Under the pieces are notes generated by a model that was given only the letters and a program-made list of their open reading frames with translations, was not told where the DNA came from and made no database searches. Source: Longicatena caecimuris (GTDB lineage: Bacteria > Bacillota_I > Bacilli_A > Erysipelotrichales > Erysipelotrichaceae). From it: a stretch of 64,000 nucleotides of DNA. Every line of letters begins with the position of its first letter. The first letter of the stretch is position 1. The position numbers and the translations under genes are program-made. The stretch spans positions 81,753-145,752 of the forward strand of contig NZ_SMBP01000006.1 in NCBI RefSeq assembly GCF_004341945.1, written 5' to 3'. Below are positions 55,791-63,907 of the stretch, piece after piece.

Positions 55791-56315
55791 TTATTTCACT
55801 GTTGCGATAAAGCGATGCATGATATCCTTTGGTAAGATAATTTGAAATGCATAGCCATCCTTTTGAAATTGCAAAATGCCTAGCGTATTTTCGGTTTGTA
55901 ACTTTGCCTCAATCTTTCCTAGCTGTACCGTTTTTGCCGAAGTCAGTTGTTCTAATTCATATCCATGACGCTCATTCACTTTATTCACAATCAAATGTAA
56001 TAAAGCATGTTTTTCATTGACATAAAAAGAGTATGTGCCACTAAGTGCTGCCCATGCATCTGATGCACAATCCTTTTTTGTAAAGGATATTTCAAATTGT
56101 CCATTGCTTACAGAATCAGCTATGTCAGCTACTGCATCTTCGATAAAAGCTACATCTACACCATAGTTTTTTTGGATATCTTTACTGTTCACATTTGTTA
56201 TCATACCGTTTTCACAAACAGCTGTTTCCTTTTTTTGCATTATTACAAAAAGCATGAATATACCTATCAAAAGAATACCTATAAAGATAATAAGGTTCTT
56301 TTTTTCCTTTATCAT
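55791..56315 (-). CDS. membrane-anchored protein of unknown function
   Basis: A protein of about 174 residues. One N-terminal helix (NLIIFIGILLIGIFMLFVIM) anchors a small outside domain with two Cys (AVCENG, KKDCASD). No motif is recognised. GGTGGTG lies six bases before the ATG at 56315; the GTG codons upstream are less likely. It is 28 bases from the LytTR gene, so the two are probably co-transcribed, and it could be a sensor or immunity partner. Confidence 0.55.
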   Translation of the reverse strand: MIKEKKNLIIFIGILLIGIFMLFVIMQKKETAVCENGMITNVNSKDIQKNYGVDVAFIEDAVADIADSVSNGQFEISFTKKDCASDAWAALSGTYSFYVNEKHALLHLIVNKVNERHGYELEQLTSAKTVQLGKIEAKLQTENTLGILQFQKDGYAFQIILPKDIMHRFIATVK

Positions 56316-56370
56316 AATTTTCACCACCGTTTATATTATACTATATTTTTATATAACATCATAGAAAGCA

Positions 56371-56517
56371 TCACTTAATTTTACAATTCTTTACCGTTTT
56401 TTTATAATACGTAGTTTTTCCAGTATGTTCATCCCAAATTTCTGTTGGTTGCATTCCATACCTAACTCTCGCTAATAAACTACTATCTGAGAAATACTTA
56501 CCTGTTTGTTTTTTCAT
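56371..56517 (-). CDS. small protein of 48 residues
   Basis: It starts five bases after the stop of the secreted-protein gene, MKKQTGKYFSDSSLLARVR, and ends TYYKKTVKNCKIK: basic, with Tyr and one Cys and no signal peptide. A GTGAGTTAGGCAC region before the ATG is a poor ribosome site, so translation may depend on coupling. It could also be the displaced C-terminus of the upstream gene after a frame change. No function is assigned. Confidence 0.5.
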   Translation of the reverse strand: MKKQTGKYFSDSSLLARVRYGMQPTEIWDEHTGKTTYYKKTVKNCKIK

Positions 56518-56522
56518 TGTGC

Positions 56523-57164
56523 CTAACTCACAAGTTTTAGAAAATGTTTACCTTTTTTATTATAACCACTAGCTAATATATAGCTTGAATACTTTTTTTC
56601 TCTAGATTGTGCTTTACCTATCCATCCATTTTCATAAATCTCACCTGTCTTAATTGTTAATATAGTATCATATTTTGTTTTACCACTAACAGATTTCGTG
56701 GTTGTGACCTCACCTTTTGGTATACCTAAAATAGTAGTTGCTATTGCCAGTAACGAAATTTTAAATTGCATGGTACTTGGAACCAAACTAGCAAAACTTA
56801 AAACAATATTAGCTAAAGTATTTAACGAACCAATCTTACTTTTTGATTGAAGATTATTATCATAACTATATAAATATTTTTTAGTAATACGTTTTTTTCC
56901 ATTACTTGTTCTACTCTTTGAATTTTCATATATAACTTCTTCTTTAACAACATATTTATCAAGTTTTGCATTAATTTCTTCAATATCGGACGATTGCTTC
57001 ACTATGTTTTCATATGTTTTAGGATTTAAAACTTTCTTATCTTTTATAGCCTTTTCTTTGATTTCTTCATCTAAAGAACTTGATTCTTTACCATAAACTA
57101 CCTGCATACTGCTGAAAAGCATCAATAAAGCCATACTAAAGTTAATAACTTTTTTAAATTTCAT
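56523..57164 (-). CDS. secreted protein of unknown function
   Basis: A protein of about 213 residues with signal peptide (KKVINFSMALLMLFSSMQVVYG). The mature part has charged helices, then a hydrophobic stretch (ANIVLSFASLVPSTMQFKIS and LLAIATTILGIP, about residues 125-155) and a basic Lys/Tyr-rich end (GWIGKAQSREKKYSSYI). A secreted protein with a hydrophobic centre beside a LytTR regulator resembles bacteriocin-like toxins, but I cannot name a family. GAGG lies seven bases before the ATG at 57164. Confidence 0.55.
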   Translation of the reverse strand: MKFKKVINFSMALLMLFSSMQVVYGKESSSLDEEIKEKAIKDKKVLNPKTYENIVKQSSDIEEINAKLDKYVVKEEVIYENSKSRTSNGKKRITKKYLYSYDNNLQSKSKIGSLNTLANIVLSFASLVPSTMQFKISLLAIATTILGIPKGEVTTTKSVSGKTKYDTILTIKTGEIYENGWIGKAQSREKKYSSYILASGYNKKGKHFLKLVS

Positions 57165-57317
57165 ATTTTCATACCTCATCTTTCACTAGCATTATAAATA
57201 TCTCACCTCTTTCTTTCCATATACCTGCTATGATTTTGCATTCTCTGCTAATCTTTTACACAGTAATCATCGTAATTGCGTATTGGGATATGCTTTTCAA
57301 CTATATCGCATAAAGAA

Positions 57318-57348
57318 AAGATGGCACATGTTTCATACCATCCATCTT
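57318..57348 (-). terminator. terminator of the M18 aminopeptidase gene
   Basis: AAGATGG pairs with CCATCTT around a 17-base loop, then TTTTC on minus. Confidence 0.6.
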
Positions 57349-57353
57349 ATACC

Positions 57354-58730
57354 TTATGCATGTTTTAAGAAAGCTACATATCCTCTTGTTGTTTCATAGA
57401 TATCTGCTTTTGAGGCGATTTCCCATGGTGCATGCATATTATGCAATGCGACACCACAGTCAATGACTTCCATATCATATTGTGCCAGAATATAGGCGAT
57501 CGTTCCTCCGCCGCCCTGATCAACTTTACCAAGCTCAGCTGTCTGATAAGATACGTTTTCTTTTTCCATGATATTTCTTAAAGCTGCGATATATTCTGCA
57601 TTTGCATCATTACAGCCACCTTTTCCACGTGAGCCGGTGTATTTATTAAAGACAATACCTTTTCCCATGTATGCGGAATTTTTAGGTTCCATAACAGATG
57701 CATAGTTAGGATCAAAGGCTGCACTTACATCACTGCTCAGCATGCGAGAATTAGCTAATGCGCGACGTACTTTTAATTCGCTGTAATCTCCCAAACAATT
57801 CATGACTTCTGCCACCATATTTTCAAAGAATTTTGATTCCATACCGGTTGCCCCGATACTTCCAACTTCTTCTTTATCCACTAATAAACAAACAGCGCTA
57901 CGATCAATTTCTTGCATCTCTAATAAAGCCATTAAAGATGTGTATGCACAGATGCGATCATCATGACCATATCCCATTACCATACTGCGATCCAATCCAT
58001 AATCTCTTGCCTTGCCGGCAGGTACAACTTCGATTTCCGCAGATACAAAGTCATCTTCTTCGATCTGATAGGTTTCTTTCAACAGCTTTAAGACATTCAT
58101 CTTCACTGCGTCTTTTTCTTCATCCTTAAGAGGAATGCTGCCTACCGTGATATTTAAGTCTTCACCCTCAATAACCACACTACCTTTTTTACCTAGCTGA
58201 TCACTTGACAAATGAACTAATAAATCACTGATACCGACAACCGGATCATTTTCATTTTCACCAATGTTCACCTGCACACTGCTGCCATCTTTACGAACGA
58301 TGACACCATGCATCGCAAGTGGCAATGTAACCCACTGATATTTTTTGATACCACCATAATAATGGGTTTCCAGCATTGCCAGATCTTTATCTTCATATAA
58401 AGGATTCTGTTTTAAATCCAGACGTGGGCTGTCAATATGTGCACCAAGAATTTTCATTCCTTTTTCTAAAGGTTCTTTACCAATCAAAAATAAGGCAATG
58501 GTCTTCCCCATATTATTCGCATACACCTTATCACCTGGCTTTAAAGTTTCCTGATTGCGAATGACATCTTCCAGATTACGATACCCGTGTGCTTCCGCAA
58601 TTTTTATACTTTCTGTAACACATTCTCTTTCTGTTTTACATTCCGAGATAAATTTCTTATAGCCTTCAGAGAAGTCCATGACTTCTTTCATCTTTTGCTC
58701 ATCATATTTGTTCCATGCAATTTCTCTCAT
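57354..58730 (-). CDS. M18 family aminopeptidase
   Basis: A zinc aminopeptidase of about 458 residues, the aminopeptidase I/aspartyl aminopeptidase family, which forms tetrahedral dodecamers. Zinc and catalytic residues lie in ILGAHIDSPRLDLK, LLVDKEEVGSIGATG, SSDVSAAFDPNY and GVALHNMHAPWEIASKAD. It trims N-terminal residues in the cytosol. The ATG at 58730 is eight bases from GGAGG; the longer frame to 58757 overlaps it. Confidence 0.9.
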   Translation of the reverse strand: MREIAWNKYDEQKMKEVMDFSEGYKKFISECKTERECVTESIKIAEAHGYRNLEDVIRNQETLKPGDKVYANNMGKTIALFLIGKEPLEKGMKILGAHIDSPRLDLKQNPLYEDKDLAMLETHYYGGIKKYQWVTLPLAMHGVIVRKDGSSVQVNIGENENDPVVGISDLLVHLSSDQLGKKGSVVIEGEDLNITVGSIPLKDEEKDAVKMNVLKLLKETYQIEEDDFVSAEIEVVPAGKARDYGLDRSMVMGYGHDDRICAYTSLMALLEMQEIDRSAVCLLVDKEEVGSIGATGMESKFFENMVAEVMNCLGDYSELKVRRALANSRMLSSDVSAAFDPNYASVMEPKNSAYMGKGIVFNKYTGSRGKGGCNDANAEYIAALRNIMEKENVSYQTAELGKVDQGGGGTIAYILAQYDMEVIDCGVALHNMHAPWEIASKADIYETTRGYVAFLKHA

Positions 58731-58786
58731 TTTCATTTCCTCCATTCTGTATGACATTATATAACTGTTTGCCTTTTGATTTCAAC

Positions 58787-59572
58787 TTAAAAACTTTCTA
58801 TGTTCAACAGCTTTTTACTCAATGCTATGTAAGCAGGATCCGGGGATGAATTTAATATCGTAATATCATGATGACCATCCTCTGTTTGACAAGTTCCATG
58901 CTTCTCTAGCAATTCTAAGACATGGCGGCTGGTGCCGGCATTGCCATCCACAAGAGCTATTTGATTTCCTACGATATGACGTATCTGTTCACGGAAGAAC
59001 ACAAAATGTGTACAGCCTAATACGATACTATCTATACCTGATAGATCATAAGGGGCAAAGTATTCCCTTAGCGTAGCTTCCACAAGAGCATGATCTTCCA
59101 ACTTATCTTGTTCAACTAATTCTACTAACTTAGGAGTTGGTAATTTATAGATACAATGCTCTTTCTGATAGCGTGACATCAGTAACTCAAATTTTTTCTC
59201 TTTCAAGGTGAAGCGTGTTGCCATAACGATGACCTGTTGAGCCTGCTTTCCTTCAACAGCAGGTTTTAAGGCTGGTTCCATACCAACGATTGGTAAGTGC
59301 GGATAACGCTTGCGCAGTTCTTCTACACAAGCACTCGTTGCGGTATTACAAGCAATCACAATCGCTTTTACACCTCTATTTACCAATTCATCACATATCT
59401 GTATGCAGCGCTGTGTGATGTCTGTACGCGCTTTTTCTCCATATGGCGCAAAGGCAGAATCGCCAAAGTAGAGATATCGTTCTTTTGGCATCCATCTGCG
59501 TAATTCTCTTAATACGCTGATGCCGCCAAGTCCGGAATCAAAAACCCCTATTGCTTTTTCTATTTCCGTCAC
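58787..59572 (-). CDS. murI: glutamate racemase
   Basis: A protein of about 261 residues that makes D-glutamate for peptidoglycan. The two catalytic Cys lie in VIACNTATSAC and VLGCTHFVF; AIGVFDSGLGGISVL is the usual start. The open frame extends to 59647, but GAGGAG is nine bases before the GTG at 59572, which gives the standard length and N-terminus. Confidence 0.93.
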   Translation of the reverse strand: MTEIEKAIGVFDSGLGGISVLRELRRWMPKERYLYFGDSAFAPYGEKARTDITQRCIQICDELVNRGVKAIVIACNTATSACVEELRKRYPHLPIVGMEPALKPAVEGKQAQQVIVMATRFTLKEKKFELLMSRYQKEHCIYKLPTPKLVELVEQDKLEDHALVEATLREYFAPYDLSGIDSIVLGCTHFVFFREQIRHIVGNQIALVDGNAGTSRHVLELLEKHGTCQTEDGHHDITILNSSPDPAYIALSKKLLNIESF

Positions 59573-59821
59573 ATCATCACTCTCCTCATAAATCATTACT
59601 GCCTTATCATTATACCCTTTTTTCTTCATTCTTTCATCTAGTTTCAATAAATTTTACACACGGAAGGAAAGTTTCTGCAGACCTTAAATCATTTCGCATT
59701 CTCTAGGATTCTTTTCTTACTATGTAAAATTTTAAAATTGCATAAAAATCGTGTGACAATGGTTTTTGAAGCATTAAAAAAAAGCCCATGTTAGAAAAAA
59801 TAAGATTCATTGAGAAGTATA

Positions 59822-59876
59822 TTGACAGATACTGGAAATAAAGGTATGATATGAATATATTAAGAATCATTCTTAA
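59822..59876 (+). promoter_or_regulatory. promoter and Fur-family box of the hydrogenase gene
   Basis: TTGACA (59822-59827), 17 bases, TATGAT (59845-59850). Just downstream TTAAGAAT-C-ATTCTTAA (59860-59876) contains a 7-1-7 inverted repeat TAAGAAT-C-ATTCTTA, the format of Fur/PerR/Zur boxes, located at the transcript start as a repressor site would be. Confidence 0.7.
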
Positions 59877-59892
59877 ATATGGAGGAAAGTTT

Positions 59893-61764
59893 ATGAGCAA
59901 ACATGTAAGTATAGATATACGAGTACCAGTTGAAAATGATAATCCGGCAATACGACGAATTGAGAGCTTATGTATTCGTTGCGGACAATGTAAAGAAGTT
60001 TGTAAGAAAGAAATATCTGTCGGTCATCATTATGATTTATTAAAAACAGAGGATACCGCCATTTGTATTCATTGTGGACAATGTGTAAATGTTTGTCCAA
60101 CAGGTGCTTTGGTTGAGCGTCAGGATTGGATGGAAGTAGCGGATGTCATTAAAAGCGGCAAGAAAAAAGTGGTGGCAATCACGTCGCCAAGTGTGCGCGT
60201 TGGCTTAGGTGAAGAATTTGGCATGGAAGCCGGAAGCTATGTAGAGAAACAAATGGTTGCAGCTCTTCGCAGTGTTGGTGTGAATTATGTATTCGATACA
60301 ACGTTTGCGGCAGATTTGACCATTATGGAAGAAGCCAGTGAACTGATTGATCGCATTCAAAACAAGAAACCATTACCGCAATTTACCAGCTGCTGCCCGG
60401 CATGGATAAAATTCGTTGAAACCTATTATCCACAGCTATTACCAAATATTTCATCTAGCAAATCTCCAATCAGTATGTTTGCGCCGACCATTAAAACATG
60501 GTTTGCGAAGAAAGAAGGAATCGCTCCTGAAGATATTTATATAGTAGCCATTACCCCATGTACCGCAAAGAAATTTGAAATTACCAGAGAAGAATTTCAT
60601 GATGCCGCAAACTATCATCATACCCAAGGGTATCGTGACTATGATAAGGTAGTTACCACAAAAGAGTTAGCGAATTGGCTGCGTGCAGAAAATTTAGATC
60701 TAACTAGTGTTGGGGAAAGTGACTATGATAGCCTCATGCCTAGAGGTAGTGGTGCCGGTGTCATCTTTGGCAATACCGGTGGTGTTATGGAAGCTGCTGT
60801 AAGAAGTGCCTATTATTTTCTTACAAATGAACAGCCTGGTGATGATTTATTGAAGCTTGAAGCGATACGCGGGCTTGCCGGTGTACGTGAAGCCAGTGTA
60901 ACGATTGCCGATATTCCTGTACGCGTTGCTGTTGTGCATGGTACAGATAATGCCCGTAAATTTATTGCGCATATGGAAGAAACCAAAACACATTATGACT
61001 TTGTGGAAGTTATGACATGTCCTGGTGGTTGCATCGGCGGAGGCGGACAGCCAAAGCATATCGGTGAAGATATGCAGGATATCCGTAAAAAACGCATTGC
61101 TTCATTATATGATAAAGATGCTTCTATGAGCTTGCGTAATTCCCATGATAATCCACATATCAAAGCTGTCTATGAAGAATTCTATGGCACACCTTTAAGT
61201 ACTTTGGCCGAAGCTTTATTGCATACGACCTATCATGAACGCAAAGATTTAGGTGAAGATCCCGCTGTTTACGCAAAGGCATTTGAAGCTGATTCAACTG
61301 TAGCAGGAACACCTACATCTTCTGATGTGAAATATCGCTGTACGATCTGTGGCTACATCTATGAAGGTGATATCACAAAGGAAAGCGATGACTACAAGTG
61401 TCCGATCTGCGGAGTTCCGAAAGAAATGTTTGAATTAGTTAAGGAGCCTGCTACACAAGCACCTACTGAAGAAACAAGTGCGGATGTAAAATATCGCTGT
61501 ACGATTTGTGGTTACATCTATGAAGGTGATATCACAAAGGAAAGTGACGACTACAAGTGTCCGATTTGTACGGTTCCTAAAGAAATGTTTGAATTAGTTA
61601 AGGAGCCAGCTACACAAGCACCTGCAGAAGAAACAAGTACGGATGTAAAATATCGCTGCACGATTTGTGGTTACATCTATGAAGGTGATATCACAAAAGA
61701 AAGCGATGACTACAAGTGTCCGATTTGTACGGTTCCTAAAGAAATGTTTGAAAAGATTGCATAA
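59893..61764 (+). CDS. [FeFe]-hydrogenase with three C-terminal rubredoxin domains
   Basis: A 623-residue fusion. Two [4Fe-4S] ferredoxin motifs lie at C27-C37 and C58-C68. The H-cluster domain has TSCCPAW (C167, C168), ITPCTAKKFE (C223) and MTCPGGCIGGGGQP (C376, C380). The usual Met before PC is Thr221 here, which might tune activity. Residues 478-623 are three rubredoxin units of 53 residues each with CTICG and CPIC iron ligands. Electrons could flow between rubredoxin partners and H2, or the protein could serve peroxide/oxygen detoxification. GGAGG precedes the ATG at 59893 by seven bases, so the longer frame to 59851 is rejected. No maturases (HydEFG) are in view. Confidence 0.9.
   Translation: MSKHVSIDIRVPVENDNPAIRRIESLCIRCGQCKEVCKKEISVGHHYDLLKTEDTAICIHCGQCVNVCPTGALVERQDWMEVADVIKSGKKKVVAITSPSVRVGLGEEFGMEAGSYVEKQMVAALRSVGVNYVFDTTFAADLTIMEEASELIDRIQNKKPLPQFTSCCPAWIKFVETYYPQLLPNISSSKSPISMFAPTIKTWFAKKEGIAPEDIYIVAITPCTAKKFEITREEFHDAANYHHTQGYRDYDKVVTTKELANWLRAENLDLTSVGESDYDSLMPRGSGAGVIFGNTGGVMEAAVRSAYYFLTNEQPGDDLLKLEAIRGLAGVREASVTIADIPVRVAVVHGTDNARKFIAHMEETKTHYDFVEVMTCPGGCIGGGGQPKHIGEDMQDIRKKRIASLYDKDASMSLRNSHDNPHIKAVYEEFYGTPLSTLAEALLHTTYHERKDLGEDPAVYAKAFEADSTVAGTPTSSDVKYRCTICGYIYEGDITKESDDYKCPICGVPKEMFELVKEPATQAPTEETSADVKYRCTICGYIYEGDITKESDDYKCPICTVPKEMFELVKEPATQAPAEETSTDVKYRCTICGYIYEGDITKESDDYKCPICTVPKEMFEKIA
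61324..61761 (+). repeat. tandem 159-bp repeats encoding rubredoxin modules
   Basis: Units begin at 61324, 61483 and 61642, exactly 159 bases apart, with only a few, largely synonymous, differences, so the duplications are recent or homogenised. The last unit is cut short at its linker. Unit 1 has CGVPK after the last iron Cys motif and units 2 and 3 have CTVPK. Confidence 0.9.
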
Positions 61765-61772
61765 ACAATAGA

Positions 61773-61799
61773 CCTCATTGCCAAAACAATGAGGTTTTT
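61773..61799 (+). terminator. terminator of the hydrogenase gene
   Basis: CCTCATTG, loop CCAAAA, CAATGAGG, then TTTTT. Confidence 0.9.
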
Positions 61800-61819
61800 G
61801 ATTTATTTTTATGAAAGAC

Positions 61820-61849
61820 TTGGCTTCTTTCACATTTTTACGATACAAT
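61820..61849 (+). promoter_or_regulatory. promoter of the 88-residue protein gene
   Basis: TTGGCT (61820-61825), 18 bases, TACAAT (61844-61849). Confidence 0.5.
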
Positions 61850-61870
61850 AATGGACAGTGAGGTATTCCT

Positions 61871-62137
61871 ATGGAAAAAATTAATTCAATACAACAATTA
61901 AAAGATTGTTTAAAGGCACATGCCATCGTTTGTACGACAGATAAAAAGGGGATGGTGTATGCTATCCAGCATAAAGATGGTGTTCGCATACAAAATGAAT
62001 ATTCCCGTTTTATGCTTTCAATGGAAGACTTTCTGGCATTATATGGCAATCAGACCTTCTATATTTATGAAGAAGAAATGATAGAAGAAATCGCAAGTGA
62101 AAAGGATGAAGAATACTATAGTTGGTATCATAAATAA
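61871..62137 (+). CDS. small protein of 88 residues, unknown
   Basis: It starts MEKINSIQQLKDCLKAHAIV, with an alpha/beta pattern and an acidic tail (EEEMIEEIASEKDEEYYSW). There is no signal peptide and no recognisable domain. GAGG lies before the ATG with own promoter and a terminator downstream, which argues for a real gene. The opposite strand is not coding here. Confidence 0.6.
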   Translation: MEKINSIQQLKDCLKAHAIVCTTDKKGMVYAIQHKDGVRIQNEYSRFMLSMEDFLALYGNQTFYIYEEEMIEEIASEKDEEYYSWYHK

Positions 62138-62230
62138 TAGCTGCTTGAGCTTCATCGCCATCTTACGCAACTGCTTAATGAATATTATTAAGCATATGTC
62201 GTTCTTGCCTTCACCTTGACTATCATTATG

Positions 62231-62285
62231 AAAAAAGTACAGGTTACTGATGATCATTTCATCATCAGCTCTCTGTACCTTTTTT
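62231..62285. terminator. strong two-way terminator
   Basis: GTACAG (62237-62242) pairs with CTGTAC (62273-62278), and inside CTGATGAT (62247-62254) with ATCATCAG (62261-62268). A6 and T6 flank it, serving both convergent genes. Confidence 0.85.
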
Positions 62286-62988
62286 AGAATTGATAAGGAT
62301 TACGGATTATCTTCCTATCCCATTTGCGCATCGCCATACGATACATCGCCTTTGCATGAATCGTATCGTGCCAGATAAAACGACGCATGACCTTTGCCAG
62401 TGTCCATGCTTCATCATAATTTCCTATATAAATCTTATTATCTAAAAAATGCTCTTGTTTCTCTAATAATGCAAAAGCCTGTAAACGATTCTCATATATG
62501 TTTGTCAGGTTTTGCAGTGATACCTTTATTTCTCCCATATAATAAGACGTGACATTATTGGTATGTTCATACATTGCTTGTGCTGTTGTAGGAATCTTCC
62601 CATAAAAAGTCTTACGGGGAAATAGATCAGTGTATAATTTCTTAGGTATGCTTTGATATAAGGTAAGAAAATCATGCGCTGATTGTATGCAACGCTGTTT
62701 CAATATAAGATATTCTTCGATATGTAGGCTGTTTCGTTCACTATCAAATAGCACATCACTATCTGCATCCTGCACTTGTAAGGTACTGTCCTTTTCCTGA
62801 ACTATGACGATATCTTCATTAGCTTTTGGGCAGGTCTTATCTAGCGCACACCATTTTTGATATCGCTGAATATCATGCAACAGTTTACCCTTTGCTTCTT
62901 GTAACGTCTTTCCTCTACCACTTGCTCCCGGATAATCTTCACTCCATAAAATGCCACCAATGCCATTATGTTCCCAGATTCCCCTCAT
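62284..62988 (-). CDS. HicB-like/DinB-like two-domain protein
   Basis: A protein of about 234 residues. Residues 1-50 (GIGGILWSEDYPGASGRGKT, LQEAKGKLLHDIQRY) resemble a HicB/UPF0150-type fold. The rest (about 95-234) is helical, with EHTNNVTSYYMGE and a late RRFIWHDTIHAKAMYRMA; His followed by HDxxH is the DinB/YfiT metal pattern. Both assignments are from motif impression only. The ATG at 62988 directly follows the purine phosphorylase stop, with AGGAAATGTG upstream, so the two are co-transcribed. The longer frame to 63051 is rejected. Confidence 0.6.
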   Translation of the reverse strand: MRGIWEHNGIGGILWSEDYPGASGRGKTLQEAKGKLLHDIQRYQKWCALDKTCPKANEDIVIVQEKDSTLQVQDADSDVLFDSERNSLHIEEYLILKQRCIQSAHDFLTLYQSIPKKLYTDLFPRKTFYGKIPTTAQAMYEHTNNVTSYYMGEIKVSLQNLTNIYENRLQAFALLEKQEHFLDNKIYIGNYDEAWTLAKVMRRFIWHDTIHAKAMYRMAMRKWDRKIIRNPYQF

Positions 62989-62989
62989 A

Positions 62990-63805
62990 TCACATTTCCT
63001 GCAAAATATTTTGAATCCATGCACATAAACGGCTGCTTGCCGTTTCCGCAACTTTTAAAACTTCTTCATGGGAATGTTTTTCTTTACAGATACCGGTTGC
63101 CATATTGGTTATGCAGGAAATGCCTAAAACTCGCATACCTAAATAATTAGCCGCTATGGTTTCGGGAACAGTAGACATGCCTATAGCATCGCTGCCGGCA
63201 CGCTCAAACATGCGTATTTCTGCCGCTGTTTCATAATAAGGACCTTGCCACATCGTATATACACCACTATGATAAGGTATCATTAAACGATCAGCTATTG
63301 TCTTTGCCAAATTTCTTAAATCTGAACTATATGGTTCAGACATATCTGGAAAGCGTGGACCAAAGCGTTCATCATTTACACCAATTAACGGATTCACAGA
63401 AACGCCATTGATAAAATCATCAATCAGCATTAAATCTCCCTGCTGAAACGTGCGATTGATACCGCCACAAGCATTGGTAATAATAAGATCATGTACCCCT
63501 AACATTTTCATCACAAACACCGGAAAGGTAATTTCCTTCATATCATAGCCTTCAAAATAATGAAATCTTCCCTGCATCACCATCACGCTTTTGCCATGCA
63601 TTTCTCCGATGATAAGATTACCTTCATGTCCTGCTACACGTGAAATAGGAAAGTGAGGAATGCTGTCATAAGGTAGAGTGATAGGATGTTCGATTTGTTC
63701 ACTTAACTGACCTAAACCACTGCCTAAGATCATCCCTACTTCAGGAGCCTTGTTTATATGCAATTGTATATAAGATTTAGCCTCCATTACATCATCATAA
63801 AACAT
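62990..63805 (-). CDS. punA: purine nucleoside phosphorylase (trimeric class)
   Basis: A 271-residue enzyme that splits purine nucleosides with phosphate. GMILGSGLGQLSEQIEH (phosphate loop), GRFHYFEGY, ITNACGGINRTFQQGDL, GPYYETAAEIRMFERAGSDAIGMSTVPE and CITNMATGI are typical of the low-molecular-mass trimeric class (PunA/DeoD-2). AAAGGAGG precedes the ATG by seven bases. It lies upstream of and coupled to the HicB/DinB-like gene, with no nupC or deoC in view. Confidence 0.95.
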   Translation of the reverse strand: MFYDDVMEAKSYIQLHINKAPEVGMILGSGLGQLSEQIEHPITLPYDSIPHFPISRVAGHEGNLIIGEMHGKSVMVMQGRFHYFEGYDMKEITFPVFVMKMLGVHDLIITNACGGINRTFQQGDLMLIDDFINGVSVNPLIGVNDERFGPRFPDMSEPYSSDLRNLAKTIADRLMIPYHSGVYTMWQGPYYETAAEIRMFERAGSDAIGMSTVPETIAANYLGMRVLGISCITNMATGICKEKHSHEEVLKVAETASSRLCAWIQNILQEM

Positions 63806-63836
63806 AGTGCTGCCTCCTTTACTTTTTCTTACTTTT

Positions 63837-63865
63837 ATTATAAACGATATAAGAAGAAGAAGGAA
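63837..63865 (-). promoter_or_regulatory. probable promoter of the punA operon
   Basis: Minus-strand TTCCTT (63860-63865), 17 bases, TATAAT (63837-63842). Confidence 0.5.
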
Positions 63866-63907
63866 TACATATCCCTATTTTATTATGAAAGGATACTGAT
63901 TGGGCAA

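Noticed and set aside
61594..62049. 151-codon minus-strand frame opposite the hydrogenase end and the 88-residue gene
   Set aside because: It is antisense to conserved rubredoxin repeats, and runs through a terminator.
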